DNA of 64,000 bases from Diogma glabrata (taxonomy: Eukaryota; Arthropoda; Insecta; Diptera; Cylindrotomidae). Of the stretch, positions 12,027-23,059 are shown in pieces (position 1 is the stretch's first letter; each line of letters begins with the position of its first letter). Where the stretch lies: positions 118,134,516 through 118,198,515 of the forward strand of contig OY856187.1 of the NCBI GenBank assembly GCA_963693315.1, given 5' to 3'. The position numbers were made by a program, and so were the translations under genes. The notes under the pieces are model-generated. The model had not been told where the DNA came from and made no database searches. It saw only the letters and a list, made by a program, of their open reading frames with translations.

Positions 12027-12322
12027 TTGAAAATTGAATTCTCAACAAAAAAGATTATGGTCATTTTTTGCTTAAAACGTATATTTCTGATGACATTTTG
12101 AAAACAACTTGTAAATCCTTGTAACTCATACAAAATATAAATAATAAGACTGATGAAAAAGTACTAATTTTCTTCTTCTGCTATGGAATTAAATAAAAAT
12201 ATAATCGTGAAAACAAAAACCAAAATTAGTACTTTTTCGTTATATGTATTTGTTTTTATGAGTTACAATATTTTAGGCAAAATATGACTATGACCCATTT
12301 TGTAGAGAATTGAAGTTTTCCA
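12027..12322. repeat. Short inverted-repeat element (~300 bp)
   Basis: The left arm TGAAAATTGAATTCTC, TATGGTCAT, TTGTAACTCATA, GAAAAAGTACTAATTTT is matched in reverse by AAAATTAGTACTTTTTC, TATGAGTTACAA, ATGACTATGACC, GAGAATTGAAG. The loop is about 12180-12215. Non-coding and MITE-like. Confidence 0.65.
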
Positions 12323-12589
12323 TAAAAAATGTTTATTTGATTTTTTTAGAAATATTTCAGGAGATATTTAAAAAAAAATTCGATTTTATCAAAAAATCCA
12401 TTATGCGGCACGTGTTCGTTATATTAAAAAAAATGCCCTCGTATTTTTTCACCAGAATTGTGTTGGCAACAATGACTGTCCCATTAAAAAAATATAAAAT
12501 ATTACTAAGTATGTATATGTAAATTTAAAAAAATTATAAAAATAATAAAAAAAAAATTTTAAATTTATACCAACATGGTTGTCTTTTTA

Positions 12590-13672
12590 GCCCAGTCATT
12601 TTAGCGATCAACCTCGGAATGAGAGATAATAAGCTGAATTTTCGTATATACCTTCATTTTGGTGTTCTAAAAGTTGCCTCAAAAGTCTCATAAACTCTCG
12701 TGTCTGCGTCGTAAGTTATTCAAGGTCAAAGGTAACAAAAAACAGTTTTTCGCGATTATCTCGTTTCCATTGCCCCAATATTAACATTTATTATAAAAAT
12801 TGTAGAGCATAAAATTTGCAACAAATTTCACTTGAAACAATTTCTCATGCGCTCAGCCGTTTTTGCGATAGAGCGCGGTAAAGTAGTTTTCTTTTTTTCT
12901 TGACTCTGCTGCTGCATTAACTGTTTGGCCACAAAATAAAGACGGGTTTTTTAAATCAAACACTTCATTCCTTTTTTACGAGGTACACTGGGTGATAATA
13001 AAGGTTGATCTCCTTCTAAGCGTCGTTTTGATGCCTCTATGGAATTTTTACAGATGTACACTTTTCGACACACAACATGCACATTCACAGAAGTTAAAAT
13101 ATTTAAGAAGTCTATGTGACCATCATTTCAATCGATTCTTGTAGTTTTTTAAGTTTTCAAGCCACGCATAACATTATAAAAATCACCTTCTGCGTTTCTC
13201 ACAAATAAAACACAAATCAGCCATTATTTTCCAAATTTTACGTCCGTCGTTGCCGAGATCGGAAACGAGAATAAACGACAATTATTCAAAGTTCAAGGTA
13301 ATATTCACGGTTGACCTTACATTACACTTCGTGTGGCTGAGCGCTGTACACTCGCCGCCTTCTATCGCAAAAACGATTGAGCGCATGAAAAAATGTTTCC
13401 GATAAAATTGGTGGCAAATTTTATGCTCTACAATTTCTGTCATAGATGTTAACATAATTGGAGCAATAGAAACCGAGATATTCGCGAAAAACTGTTTTTC
13501 TTAACATTTGACCTTGAATAACTTACGATGCAGACACGAGATTTTATGAGAATTTTGAGACAACATTTAAAACCCCAAAATGAAGGTATATACGAAAATT
13601 CAGCTTATTATCTCTCATTCCGAAGTTGATCCCTTTTTTGTGCTAAGATGACTGGACTATTTAGCCGAGAAT
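12590..13672. mobile_element. MITE-like element with ~330-bp terminal inverted repeats
   Basis: Left and right arms (about 12590-12900 and 13320-13672) share, in inverted order, CCAGTCAT, CGGAATGAGAGATAATAAGC, GAATTTTCGTATATACCTTC, AGTTATTCAAGGTCAAA, TGTAGAGCATAAAATTTGC and TTTTTGCGATAGA. The internal loop is about 12900-13320. There is no reading frame. The ends lie near TTTTAGCCCAGTCAT and its inverse; the duplication was not resolved. Confidence 0.8.
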
Positions 13673-14921
13673 TGATAACTAAACTGTAAATTTTTCAAAT
13701 TATATATTTTTGAACTAGACATTATGCTATTGAATTTTAAGTTTTAGCCCAATGACATAAATCGGCCAATTCAATGGTTCCAGTGCCAATTCATTAATAG
13801 GCTAGTGCTTGCCCGTATTTCATAGTCTGGCAAACATAGCTTGGGTCGGCTAAGTATATATCAACCCGTTCTCGGATAAATGAAAAACTTTATTGTTTCA
13901 TTTATTATACTAAACATTATAAAACCAAATTATGTACATATATATGTAAGTAGCATTGAATACAGTTTGGAATATATTAAGACTTCTGCGGTAGGTCGAT
14001 ATAGCTCACATAAAATGTAATAAAAAATAAAAATAATCCATCATATCCGCACAATATGAAAAAGAATAAGAAACAATATCTGTAAACGAATATATACAGT
14101 AAGATATAGTTTTTATAAATTTATTATTTTTATATCAAAGAATGAAAGTAATTATGATGTATATAGATAGATTGAAAGAAAGATAAACTTTATTATAATA
14201 GTCAAAAAATGAACCGCTATGAATTGAATTGTCTAATAATATACAGATTTAGTAATGCACAATTTGTGTTAGTTTTACTCAATTTAAAATAGTATATTTT
14301 TCAACAAGCATATAATGATGACTGTTATGCACGAAGATGAAATCACGACAAAAGCCGTTAAATACATCATGAAATTTTAAATTTCATTTTCTTCAATGAT
14401 AATACCAAAAAAGTAAAGAAGGTAATGTTAATATTAGATTACTATTGTAGATTTTAATTTAAAAAACAAAATTGTATGTTTGCTATCGTTTATTTTACAG
14501 TAAATATTATTAATCTATTAATTAATTTTAATTATTTATATTAAAGGTAAAATTGAGATAAATTGTCTAATTTAAATACCTGCCGTACGTTCTCATATCG
14601 AATTTTCTTGACTTTTTTGGGTATCACAGTGTTCAAGTTCATCTCTTCAAGTTTTTTTTATTGTGGATGAAGTTAAGCAAATTTGATTTTCACTGCCAAT
14701 GTCCATTTGGATTCGTTTTCGAAAATTTAGCCATTAAGAAGTTTTGTAGGCAAACGATATTGAAATTTCAATTGAGGTGATAAAATTTTTACAATGGCGG
14801 ATAACTAAATATTATTTTAGAACAGAAAGAGAACTAATAGTAATTTTTTGTAAAAGTGTTTAATGATACAAAAATCCCCAATAAATTTAAATGTAGTCTA
14901 ATATTAATACATATAGGACTA
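13673..14921. other. AT-rich spacer with one small repeat
   Basis: 13740-13850 matches 42240-42345. The rest has no recognisable gene. Confidence 0.4.
13740..13850 (+). repeat. Dispersed repeat, copy related to 42240-42345
   Basis: Shared words are CCCAAT(G/A)ACATAA, CATTAAT, GTGCTTG(C/G)CCGTATTTCA, TCTGG and GCTTGGGT. Only about 100 bp is recognisable. Confidence 0.5.
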
Positions 14922-15322
14922 CAAATTGACCAAGTGTCAGGCATTGATTTCACATTGATTGGAAACAATCAATAATGACTATACAATCGTGATTTAGGAT
15001 GTTAATTAGAATAGAAATGTTCCCCATTCTATGAATTCACACAAAGTTTTGTCTAGAAATTTAATGCAAAAAATCCCATATAATGTAAAAACATTTCCAT
15101 AATATGGAGTCTAATGACAGTGGAAAAATTCAACTTAATCGATAGCGTGTCTGCCTAAGGATTCGAGCCAGGCACTGACGAGGAAGGTTCGAATTAATCG
15201 GAAACACGAAAAATGTGAAGTGGGGTTTTTTTCTGAGAAACTTCAAAACCATACCTTTGAATTGAAAAAATTCCAATTGCTTCTTTACTTACTTGAGTTT
15301 AATTGATCTCAAAAATCCCCAA
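14922..15322 (+). repeat. Dispersed repeat E, copy 1 (possible tRNA-like block)
   Basis: It begins AAATTGACCAAGTGTC and ends near TTGAGTTTAATTGATCTC. It matches 17887-18317 in the opposite orientation over its whole length. Inside, GTCTGCCTAAGGATTCGAG, GGCACTGA and GGTTCGAATT resemble a tRNA-type A/anticodon/B-box layout, which hints at a SINE, but no clean cloverleaf can be drawn. Confidence 0.6.
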
Positions 15323-15377
15323 TTAATGATAAATTTTATTCTCTAGCAAAAGTTTACGTTGTGAGAGTTTTATCATA

Positions 15378-15870
15378 TTTTATTATATTACGCGTTATTC
15401 AACAGGTTAATGCATTGTAAACATGTGTAAGCCATCTTATATTTATCTTTATTTTTATATACGTTAGTCTTTCCACACATTTAAGGAAGGTCATGGGAAA
15501 GTCTTATTTGACAGACTTGGCCCAAGCTGGTTTGCCAGACTAGGCCCAAGCTTGGTTTGCCAGACTTTGCCTCAGGACATCAGTCCAAGCTTGAGCCGTT
15601 TGAAAATGTTAAGTCTAACCTAAACACCAAAAGCTGTGGCACGGGCTTGGCCCAGGCTTGGTCTATTAGCTTTTTCTTACCCGGGTAGAAGAAAAAACAA
15701 CTAATTTTGTTTTATGTTTTTGTACTATTAATTCCGATTTCCGAATAATTTAATAAATTTTATTCAATTTCAATACCTATTTCATTGTCTTGTATTTTGA
15801 AAATGAAATCACCTGCATTGAAAGACATCAAATTTTAAGCCAATGATAAACCAAAAAACAGTCATATAAG
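15378..15870 (+). repeat. Tandem duplication, unit 1 (with CCCGGGTA repeat, copy 2)
   Basis: It runs from ATTACGCGTTATTCAAC through the GC-rich CCCGGGTA core (GAAAATGTTAAG, GGCTTGGCCCAGGCTTGG, TTTTTCTTACCCGGGT) into ACCTGCATTGAAAGACATC and CAGTCATATAAGAAG. The same order recurs about 580-610 bp later. Confidence 0.75.
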
Positions 15871-15884
15871 AAGTACAAGGTAGG

Positions 15885-16460
15885 AACTGCCAATATTAAA
15901 CAACGAACCAATCTTGGGCCAGTATTGGCGAGCCAAACCTTGGCTAGTTAACTTTGGATTCAGTCTGGGCCAGCTTTAAATGCCTAGACTAAACCAAGGT
16001 TCAGTTTATTGGTTAATGCATTGTTAACATGTGCAAGCCATCTTATGTTTATCTTTATTTTTATATATGTAAGTCTTTCCACACATTTAAAGGAGGTCAT
16101 TGGAAAAAGTTGGTTTGGAAGAGCTGGCCTAAGTCTTATTTGCCAGACTTGGCCCCAGGGCATCATTCCAAGCTTGGTCCAAGCTTGGGCCGCTTGAAAA
16201 TGTTAAGCCTGGCCCAAACCCCAAAAGCTGTGGCGCGGGCTTGGCCCAGGCGTGGTCCATTAGTTTTTTCTTAACTGGGTAGAAGAAAAAACAATGCATT
16301 TTATTTTATGTTTTTGTACTATTAATTCCAAATAATTTAACAAATTTTATTCAATTTTAATACCTATTTCGTTGTCTTGTATTTTGAAAATCACCTGCAT
16401 TCAAAGACATCAAATTTTATGCTAATGATAAACCAAAAAACAGTCATATAAGAAGCTACA
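15885..16460 (+). repeat. Tandem duplication, unit 2 (with CCCGGGTA repeat, copy 3)
   Basis: GGTTAATGCATTG recurs at 16012 (unit 1 at 15402). AGAAGAAAAAACAA recurs at 16281, and CAGTCATATAAGAAG at 16441. This copy also keeps the left part of the family (ACTGCCAATATTAAACAACG, GCCAAACCTTGGCTAG), which unit 1 lacks. Frames across it, on both strands, follow the repeat and are not genes. Confidence 0.75.
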
Positions 16461-16470
16461 TTTTTAACAT

Positions 16471-17886
16471 TTGAAATTTATTTTTGAATTGATTGTTTGT
16501 TGAAAAAACCATATATGAGAGGTATGACGTGCAGGTTGATTGTTTTTACAAAATACCGTCAAATTATAAAATACGATCAGGCAAAATTTATTTCAGAGTT
16601 CAATGCAATCAATTATATTATTTTATTGTGTTGCGCTGATTCGCGCAACTAATAACACACACACACAATTATGGTTGTGAAAAAACCCAAAAGAAACCTA
16701 AATTTATAGTTGTGATTGGTTGAAAAGCAGCGAATAATGATATTATTTAGATAGCCAATCGTAGACAAAGAATATTATCTTTTGGTATTAAATGAAATGA
16801 AAATATAGGCCTGTTGTTACGAGATGTTAAGATGAGGAAGGCACATTTTGGTCTCCGATTCTTGATAAAAGTGTAGAACTCAGAAAAAACATTCACATAA
16901 ATAGAATCGTCGTAACCATAGCGGTTTTGTATATGATTTAGAATTCAAACTAATCAAACCATATGTTGACGATTATGAAAAATCATTACAGTTCACAATA
17001 TAGCCTATTTATTTTAAGTAGTTCGGTACACTATTAATTATTGTTACGATTCACAGATTCGTTTAATTTGTTAACAACACCTGACCGCATTATATCAATT
17101 AAGGTGTACAAAAATGCAACAAAAACAATTAAAATACATCTAAAAACAATAACGATGATTCTTTCTGAAGAACATAGGTACGATCGGAAAAGTAAAATAT
17201 TTCTTAGCAAGTATAGAATATACTATGCTACACAAAAGGAATTTCGTATGGTATGGCTTAGACAATTTGAGAGTGTAAAAACAGTTTAGTACGAAATGCG
17301 ATATTATTAGCAGCGATAAAATTAATTGTAGTCGAAATGCTGTGCAGTGTAAATCGAATAGTGTAAATAAAATATAAGTGAATTTTTAAACAATGTATTA
17401 ATAGTTCGTGTACAATCAAAAATAAATGACTCTGATACAAAAAGTAAATGGGGCAAACATAAAAAAAATTATATTGAAATAACAATAAAATTTAAAAAAT
17501 GCGACCACACTGAATTCATATCATAACATCAATAAAAATAAAAACTAAAAGAAAACTAAAAAAAGACAATGTTGATGGTTTGTTATGTTAATTTTTTTAT
17601 AATGTTGTTTTAATATTTCGTAACTAAAAAAAACGCCAATTTACAGTTGATTTAATAAGAAGAACGGATTTATTTAAAAAATTCTAATAAAATAGTTTTA
17701 TGGGATATAAGTTAAATCTGTTATGATATGACTTGCAAAATTGTAATGCGCGTGGATCATTGACAAAAGAGTCAAAAATGTTATTGTGATTTATTTTCTT
17801 TAATAATTCTTGTTTGCTTAGAAATAGTATAAAATTAATTTAAAAATAATCAAATTCAAAAAATAATATTTTAATATTTATTATTA
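16471..17886. other. AT-rich spacer
   Basis: TTATTGTGTTGCGCTGATTC with ACACACACACAATTATGGTTGTG near 16620-16680 weakly resembles 62045-62140. Otherwise nothing is recognisable. Confidence 0.4.
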
Positions 17887-18317
17887 CTTGGGGATTTTGG
17901 AGATCAATTAAACTCAAGTAAGTAAGGAATCAATTGGATTTTTTTCAATTCAAACGCATGGTTGGAGGTTTCTTAGAAAAAACTTCACTTCTCATTTTAC
18001 GTGTTTCGGATGAATTCGAACCATCCTCTTCAGTGCCTTGTTCGAATCTTTAGGCAGACACTGTATCGATTACGCCGTTGAGACGATGACAATTTCAAAG
18101 TTGAAACTTCTTCATCATTTATTTATTTTACTTAAGTTGAATTTTTCCACCTTCATTAGACTCCATCTTATGGAAATGGTTTTAGACATTCCTTTGTGCG
18201 AATTCATAGAATGGAGGATATTTCTATTCTAATTAACATCCTAAGTCACGACTGTATAGTCATTATTAATTGTTTCCGATCAATATGAAATCAATGACCG
18301 ACACTTGGTCAATTTTT
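17887..18317 (-). repeat. Dispersed repeat E, copy 2 (inverted)
   Basis: On the minus strand it reads AAATTGACCAAGTGTCGG through GTCTGCCTAAAGATTCGAAC, GGTTCGAATTC and GAGTTTAATTGATCTCC, the same order as 14922-15322. The two copies face each other about 2.6 kb apart. Confidence 0.7.
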
Positions 18318-19349
18318 GCCCTTAACATTAATAATTTATCATTACCACTATTTCGCTACTAACCCATTTAAATTCCAAACACACGTGATACAAAAATGCA
18401 TATGTACACGAAATATTCCCACCTTTAAAAAAAAACAACAATAAAATAATTCAATGCAATTTTCTTTGGAAAAACAAACATTATTATAAAAGGCGCCAAT
18501 CGGAAAATTAAATATTTCCATTTCTTCTCGCATCCAACAAAACAAAGTTTTCTTTTTCTTTCCATTTTTCAATTTTGATATAACACGAACGTATTTAAAA
18601 AAAAAATTAAAAAGTCTATTCAACCCACGTGAGATATCACACACAGGTTTATATTTATAATATAAAAGAAAAACAAATAAAATAAATAAAACACACAAGA
18701 CGACAACACTCCCAAAAGTATTAATATTTTTTTTTGTTTAAGAAAAATGAAAGAAAAAACATTCCGCCTTCGTCAAATCCAGACAGAACAATATACGATA
18801 TAAAAGAAAAAATTATAATAAGACACATATTAATCGCAATTCTTTCATGTAACAAGCAAAACAACAGAAATTATTCTTATTAATTGAAAGAGATGAAAGT
18901 TTATCAGTTTCATTTCACGAAGGATTATGTATGTTTGTTTATTGTGTTCAGTATTCTTAGAAGTAGTTTTTTTTTGCTTTAACCAGGATGATAATAATTT
19001 AACAAAACTTATTTGAAGAAGTTCCGTTTTAATATATAAAAGATTTTAATTCTTTTGTTTCTTTTAGGTAATTTACGGCGGTCTCCTTAAAGATTTGACT
19101 AAAATGGTTTATTCTTTTATTGGTTGGCAGAAGTTAATAAATAAATAAAATTTAGTAAAATTAAAATGATTTACGTTTACGAATAAAACATGGAGCTTAA
19201 AACTTTTGGTTACGCTATTGGAATTTAAAATTTGTTATGATAAAAATTCTCATGTTTCAGAAATGGAAAATAGTAGATTTTGCAACAAGCCTACAAGATA
19301 TGAAAACATCGTTTTTTCGTGGGTGAACATCTCACGAGGAAATTCTCGC
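18318..19349. other. AT-rich spacer
   Basis: No gene recognised. The minus-strand frame at 18348-18698 has no domain and a chance-like composition. Confidence 0.4.
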
Positions 19350-19554
19350 ATAGGAATTGTTAAAGTACATGTATTTTTTATCTCTGTTTGGATATGTATT
19401 ACAAAACTAGCACGAAACATCAATACGTTGTTGGAAAAATATAACAGATCATAAATTAACATAATTTAGTAAAGAGATTATACAATCAGCAAAATACTCA
19501 AAACCTCTCCATTTAGCGTTTCGAGAAAATATTTCAAAATCACAAATTCATATT

Positions 19555-20215
19555 TTTTTCAAAATTTTTCAAGTTTTTTCAAACAAAATTCTAAAAACTT
19601 TTTCGAAAACTCTAAAAATATTGCATAAATTATAACAAAATCAAAAACTGAAACTTTTTCCAAAATTATAAAAATTATAATAAAATCAAAAATTTAAAGT
19701 TTTTTCAAAATTCTAAAAATATTCCAAAAATTTTTACAAAATCAAAAATTGAAACTTTTTTCAAAATTCTAAGACTATATATAAAATTCAAAAATTCTAT
19801 TTTTTTTTTCAAAATTCTAAAAATATTCCAAAAATTAGAATAAAATCAAAAATTTAAACTTTTTCCAAAATTCTAAAAATATTGCAAAAATTATAACAAT
19901 ATCAAAAATTGAAACTTTTTCCAAAATTATGATAAAATCAAAAATTTAAAATTTTTCAAAATTCTAAAAATATTTCAAAAATTCTTACAAAATCAAAAAT
20001 TGAAACTTTTTTCAAAATTTTAAAATTATATATAACAGAATGCTATTTTTCTTTTTCAAAATTCTAAAAATATTGCAAAAATTATAACAAAAAAAAAATT
20101 AAAACTTTTTCCAAAATTCTAAAAATGTCGCAAAAATTATTACAAAATCAAAAATACAAACTTTTTTCAAAATTACAAAAACATTTCAAAAACTATAACA
20201 TATTCAAAAATTTCC
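19555..20215 (+). repeat. Degenerate A-rich tandem array
   Basis: Words such as AAAATTCTAAAAATATT, GCAAAAATTATAACAAAATC and AAAAATTGAAACTTTTTCC cycle with a period of roughly 60-75 bp. The same array is at about 59215-59640. Confidence 0.8.
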
Positions 20216-20289
20216 ATGTCCAAATTCATGTTCAATTACATTTACGTCATAAAAACAGCTTCTTTCCACAAAATTAGCTAAAATAATAA

Positions 20290-20760
20290 ATGAAATCGTT
20301 TTTTGACACACTTGACATTATTTTTTTGACAAACTTATAATGCCACAATTCTCTATAATAATAATAAAATTTCATGTCATACAAATTATTAATTTTATTT
20401 TTTTCCAAAAAATTGGGTAAAAAAATAAATAAAATTTTTATTTTGACACACTTGACAGCATTTTTTTGACAAACTTATAATGCCATAATTCTCAATAATA
20501 ATAATAAAATTTCATTTCAAACAAATAATTTTACCCAAAAATTGGGTAAAAATAAATAAAAATCTTTATTTTGACACACTTGACAACATTTTTTTTACAA
20601 ACTTATAATGCCATAATTCTCAATAATAATAATAAAATTTCATTCAAACAAATATTTAATTTTATTTTTTTTCCAAAAAATTGGGTAAAAAAATAAATAA
20701 AAATCTTTCTTTTGACACCACTTGACAACATTTTTTTGACAAACTTATAATGCAATAATC
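20290..20760 (+). repeat. TTGACACACTTGACA tandem units (~127-141 bp)
   Basis: Units start near 20301, 20442, 20569 and 20710. Each holds TTTGACACACTTGACA, TTTTTTGACAAACTTATAATGC, CTCAATAATAATAATAAAAT and AAAATTGGGTAAAA. Two units are kept at 59715-59900. Confidence 0.88.
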
Positions 20761-21172
20761 TAGTTTTTGATCTCACATACTAATCTCGACCATCAAGATG
20801 TCTCCAAATTCAATGTTCCTGCTCGTAATCACTTTAAATAAACGTTTTTTAAGCCAAAAATATGAAAATTTGCTGTTTTTGACACACTTAATGATTTTTT
20901 TGACACACTTCCGGTACAGTTATCGAACACAGTGTCTTTTCGGACCTGTCCCTTGAGTATACCTAATTTTAGAAAATTTTGGAAATCCCTCCAGCGGTTT
21001 TTCCTGCAGCGTAGGTAATGACGGACGGCCGGCCGGCAGACAGACATACATTTTTTTTTTGCTTTTTTAGAATCTGTAGGTCCTAAAACGTCGAGAAATG
21101 CCAAAAATGTGGGGGTAAGAATTTCACTTTTGGCTCATGAATGTAATACTTAGGTCTTTCAGACCGAAGTAA

Positions 21173-21489
21173 CAAGGTGTTTTCAGATAAGTATAATAAA
21201 AAATAATGTTTTGAACATTATTTCACTAAAATTTTATTTGTTTTAATTTTGAAATTTATTTTGTTTTATATAATTTTTTGTGTAATAAATATTTCTATTT
21301 GACGTTGACAACAATATATTAAAACTAAAAAAAATAATTAAAGCAACAACTGTCAGAAAATAAAAACGTTTTTCTCTCCAAATAAAGTTCACAACTTTTT
21401 CACAGGATAGTTTGGAGAGCTTTGAACAGCCCGTTAAAATTTCACTACTCTCAATCAAGTAGTATAAAGGTGAAATAAAAAATCATCAA
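21173..21489. other. AT-rich spacer
   Basis: No supported feature. Confidence 0.35.
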
Positions 21490-21747
21490 TAATTTCTCGC
21501 TGGCTATTCCAATTTAAACCAATTGAAAAAAATGAATTGGATTAATCGAAATTCTGTATTGGGCATTTCCAATTAATTCCTATTTAAAATATCTATTTCC
21601 AATACAAGCTTATTGATTCCTATTGAATAACTCTATTTTATTTTTGAGCCGGAATGGATATATAAAAATGGATAAAAAATAGGCAATGGATATAAAAAGG
21701 AATTACTTAGAAATTTCCATTTCAGAAGTGAAGAAGTCCGATTAATT
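21490..21747. repeat. ATTCCAAT/GATTCAAT-rich repeat, left part
   Basis: It is built of words such as ATTCCAATT, ATTCCTATT and GATTAAT. A like-built stretch at 25573-25845 (ATTCCGATTGAATTT, GATTCAATAGGTTTGAATC) lies on the other side of the hAT and retrotransposon insertions. The two are probably the split ends of one older host repeat. This is inferred from word content, not a clean alignment. Confidence 0.4.
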
Positions 21748-23048
21748 CAGGGTTGTTAATATACACGTATAAAACGTTTTATACGTTACACGTATAATAC
21801 GTAACGTATAAAACGTATAAAACGTATATAACGTATAAAACGTATAATATGATTTTGTTTTTGAAATTCATTCATAAAAAATTAAAAATACTTCTTACTT
21901 CAGATATTAATTATATTTTTAGTAAAAATATATATATTTTAGTAAAAATATAATTACGTAGTTATAAATTATTTATATATTTTATAATTTATAACAAAAA
22001 CTATTTAAATTCTAGATGTTATTTGAATGTATATTTTTATACTTTATACGAAAGATTATGTTACTGTACATTAAACATAATTTTTAATTCACTAGATTTG
22101 AATATTGAAAATTTTGAATTATATATTAGAGATTTTTTTGAGCACTTAAACTCAAGCAATTAAATTATTTTTGAATTTTTCAACACGTATACTATATGAT
22201 TTTCTTTCATTTTGATTCCAACATTTACTTAATACTTAATGGGAAGCATTTTGGATGAGAAACATTTGGCTCATGAACTTAATTATTTGGCATCATGAAA
22301 TGTTATTGAATATATAAAATATGGTTCAATCCAACTTCAGCTCCTCCCATCTAATAAGAACAGCTGGAAATAAAATGTTGTTTCAGAATAAATGTCGTTT
22401 TTTTCATAGCAGTTAGGGAAATTATTAAAGATTATTAGAAAGATGTTTTTAAAAAAATTTTGTTGTGTGAATCCAGGTTGCACCACTTCCAATTAATAAA
22501 CACAGTTTGAAAAGAACAGGTTCTTGCAGTTCAAATCTTCCTTTTATACAAAAGTTGTAATAGTTAAAATAATATGTATTTACGTCAAACGAAAAAGTTT
22601 AGTGAGAAGTTTATTGAGTAAATTCATTTTTGGTCATTGATGAATAATAGGTATGGTTGGAAATGTCAAATTATTGCAGACTAAATTTGTTTTGAAAATA
22701 AATAATTATATTTTGAAAAGAACCATTTACGTTAAATGTGGAAGTTTTCTGAACTAGTAGGAATAGTTAGTAGTAATAGTAAGAAATTATCATGCCGAAG
22801 CTATATTTTCTAAAGCAACTGTTCCTATTAGTCCCGAAATCTAGACTTTATAAATATTAAATATCGAGTACGATACGAGTTAACGCCCGCGTTAATGTTA
22901 TATAAATGTATTTTTATTTATTAAGGATTTTACTTTTATACGGTATGAAACGTAAATGATTGTGTGTTTTATACTGTACGCTTTATACGTTTTATACGTA
23001 CGTATAATACGTGTTTTATACGTTACCGTATTATACGTTACAACCCTG
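21748..23048. mobile_element. Non-autonomous hAT element (1301 bp)
   Basis: It starts CAGGGTTGT and ends ACAACCCTG. It is flanked by GATTAATT (21740-21747) and GATTAATC (23049-23056), an 8-bp duplication with one mismatch. CAGGG-type ends plus an 8-bp target duplication are the hallmark of hAT elements. Both subterminal regions are dense in CGTATAAAACGT and CGTATAATACGT words (21764-21850 and 22965-23040), likely transposase binding sites by analogy. The interior is AT-rich without a transposase, so movement would need a protein made elsewhere. Confidence 0.88.
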
Positions 23049-23059
23049 GATTAATCCTA

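Larger units (their letters stand above)
19350..21172 (+). repeat. Composite repeat G, copy A
   Basis: Four parts recur in the same order at 58870-60317: (1) a leader with ACGAAACATCAATACGTTG and AAAACCTCTCCATTTAGCG; (2) a degenerate A-rich array; (3) TTGACACACTTGACA units; (4) a tail with CCGGTACAGTTATC, GACGGACGGCCGGCC, GACAGACATACATTT, AAAACGTCGAGAAATGCC, ending TTTCAGACCGAAGTAA. The tail is less AT-rich than the rest. A leader-only copy lies at 45790-45984. No protein is encoded. Confidence 0.85.

Noticed and set aside
15984..16274. Frames on both strands in the GC-rich repeat
   Set aside because: Palindromic GC-rich repeat gives open frames on both strands; similar repeat copies do not keep them.
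18348..18698. 116-codon minus-strand open frame
   Set aside because: Low-complexity Phe/Lys/Cys composition and no recognisable family.
20829..21104. 91-codon minus-strand frame ending in repeat G tail
   Set aside because: The same frame recurs with changes in copy B at 59939-60193 and is broken in length; it tracks the repeat, not a gene.
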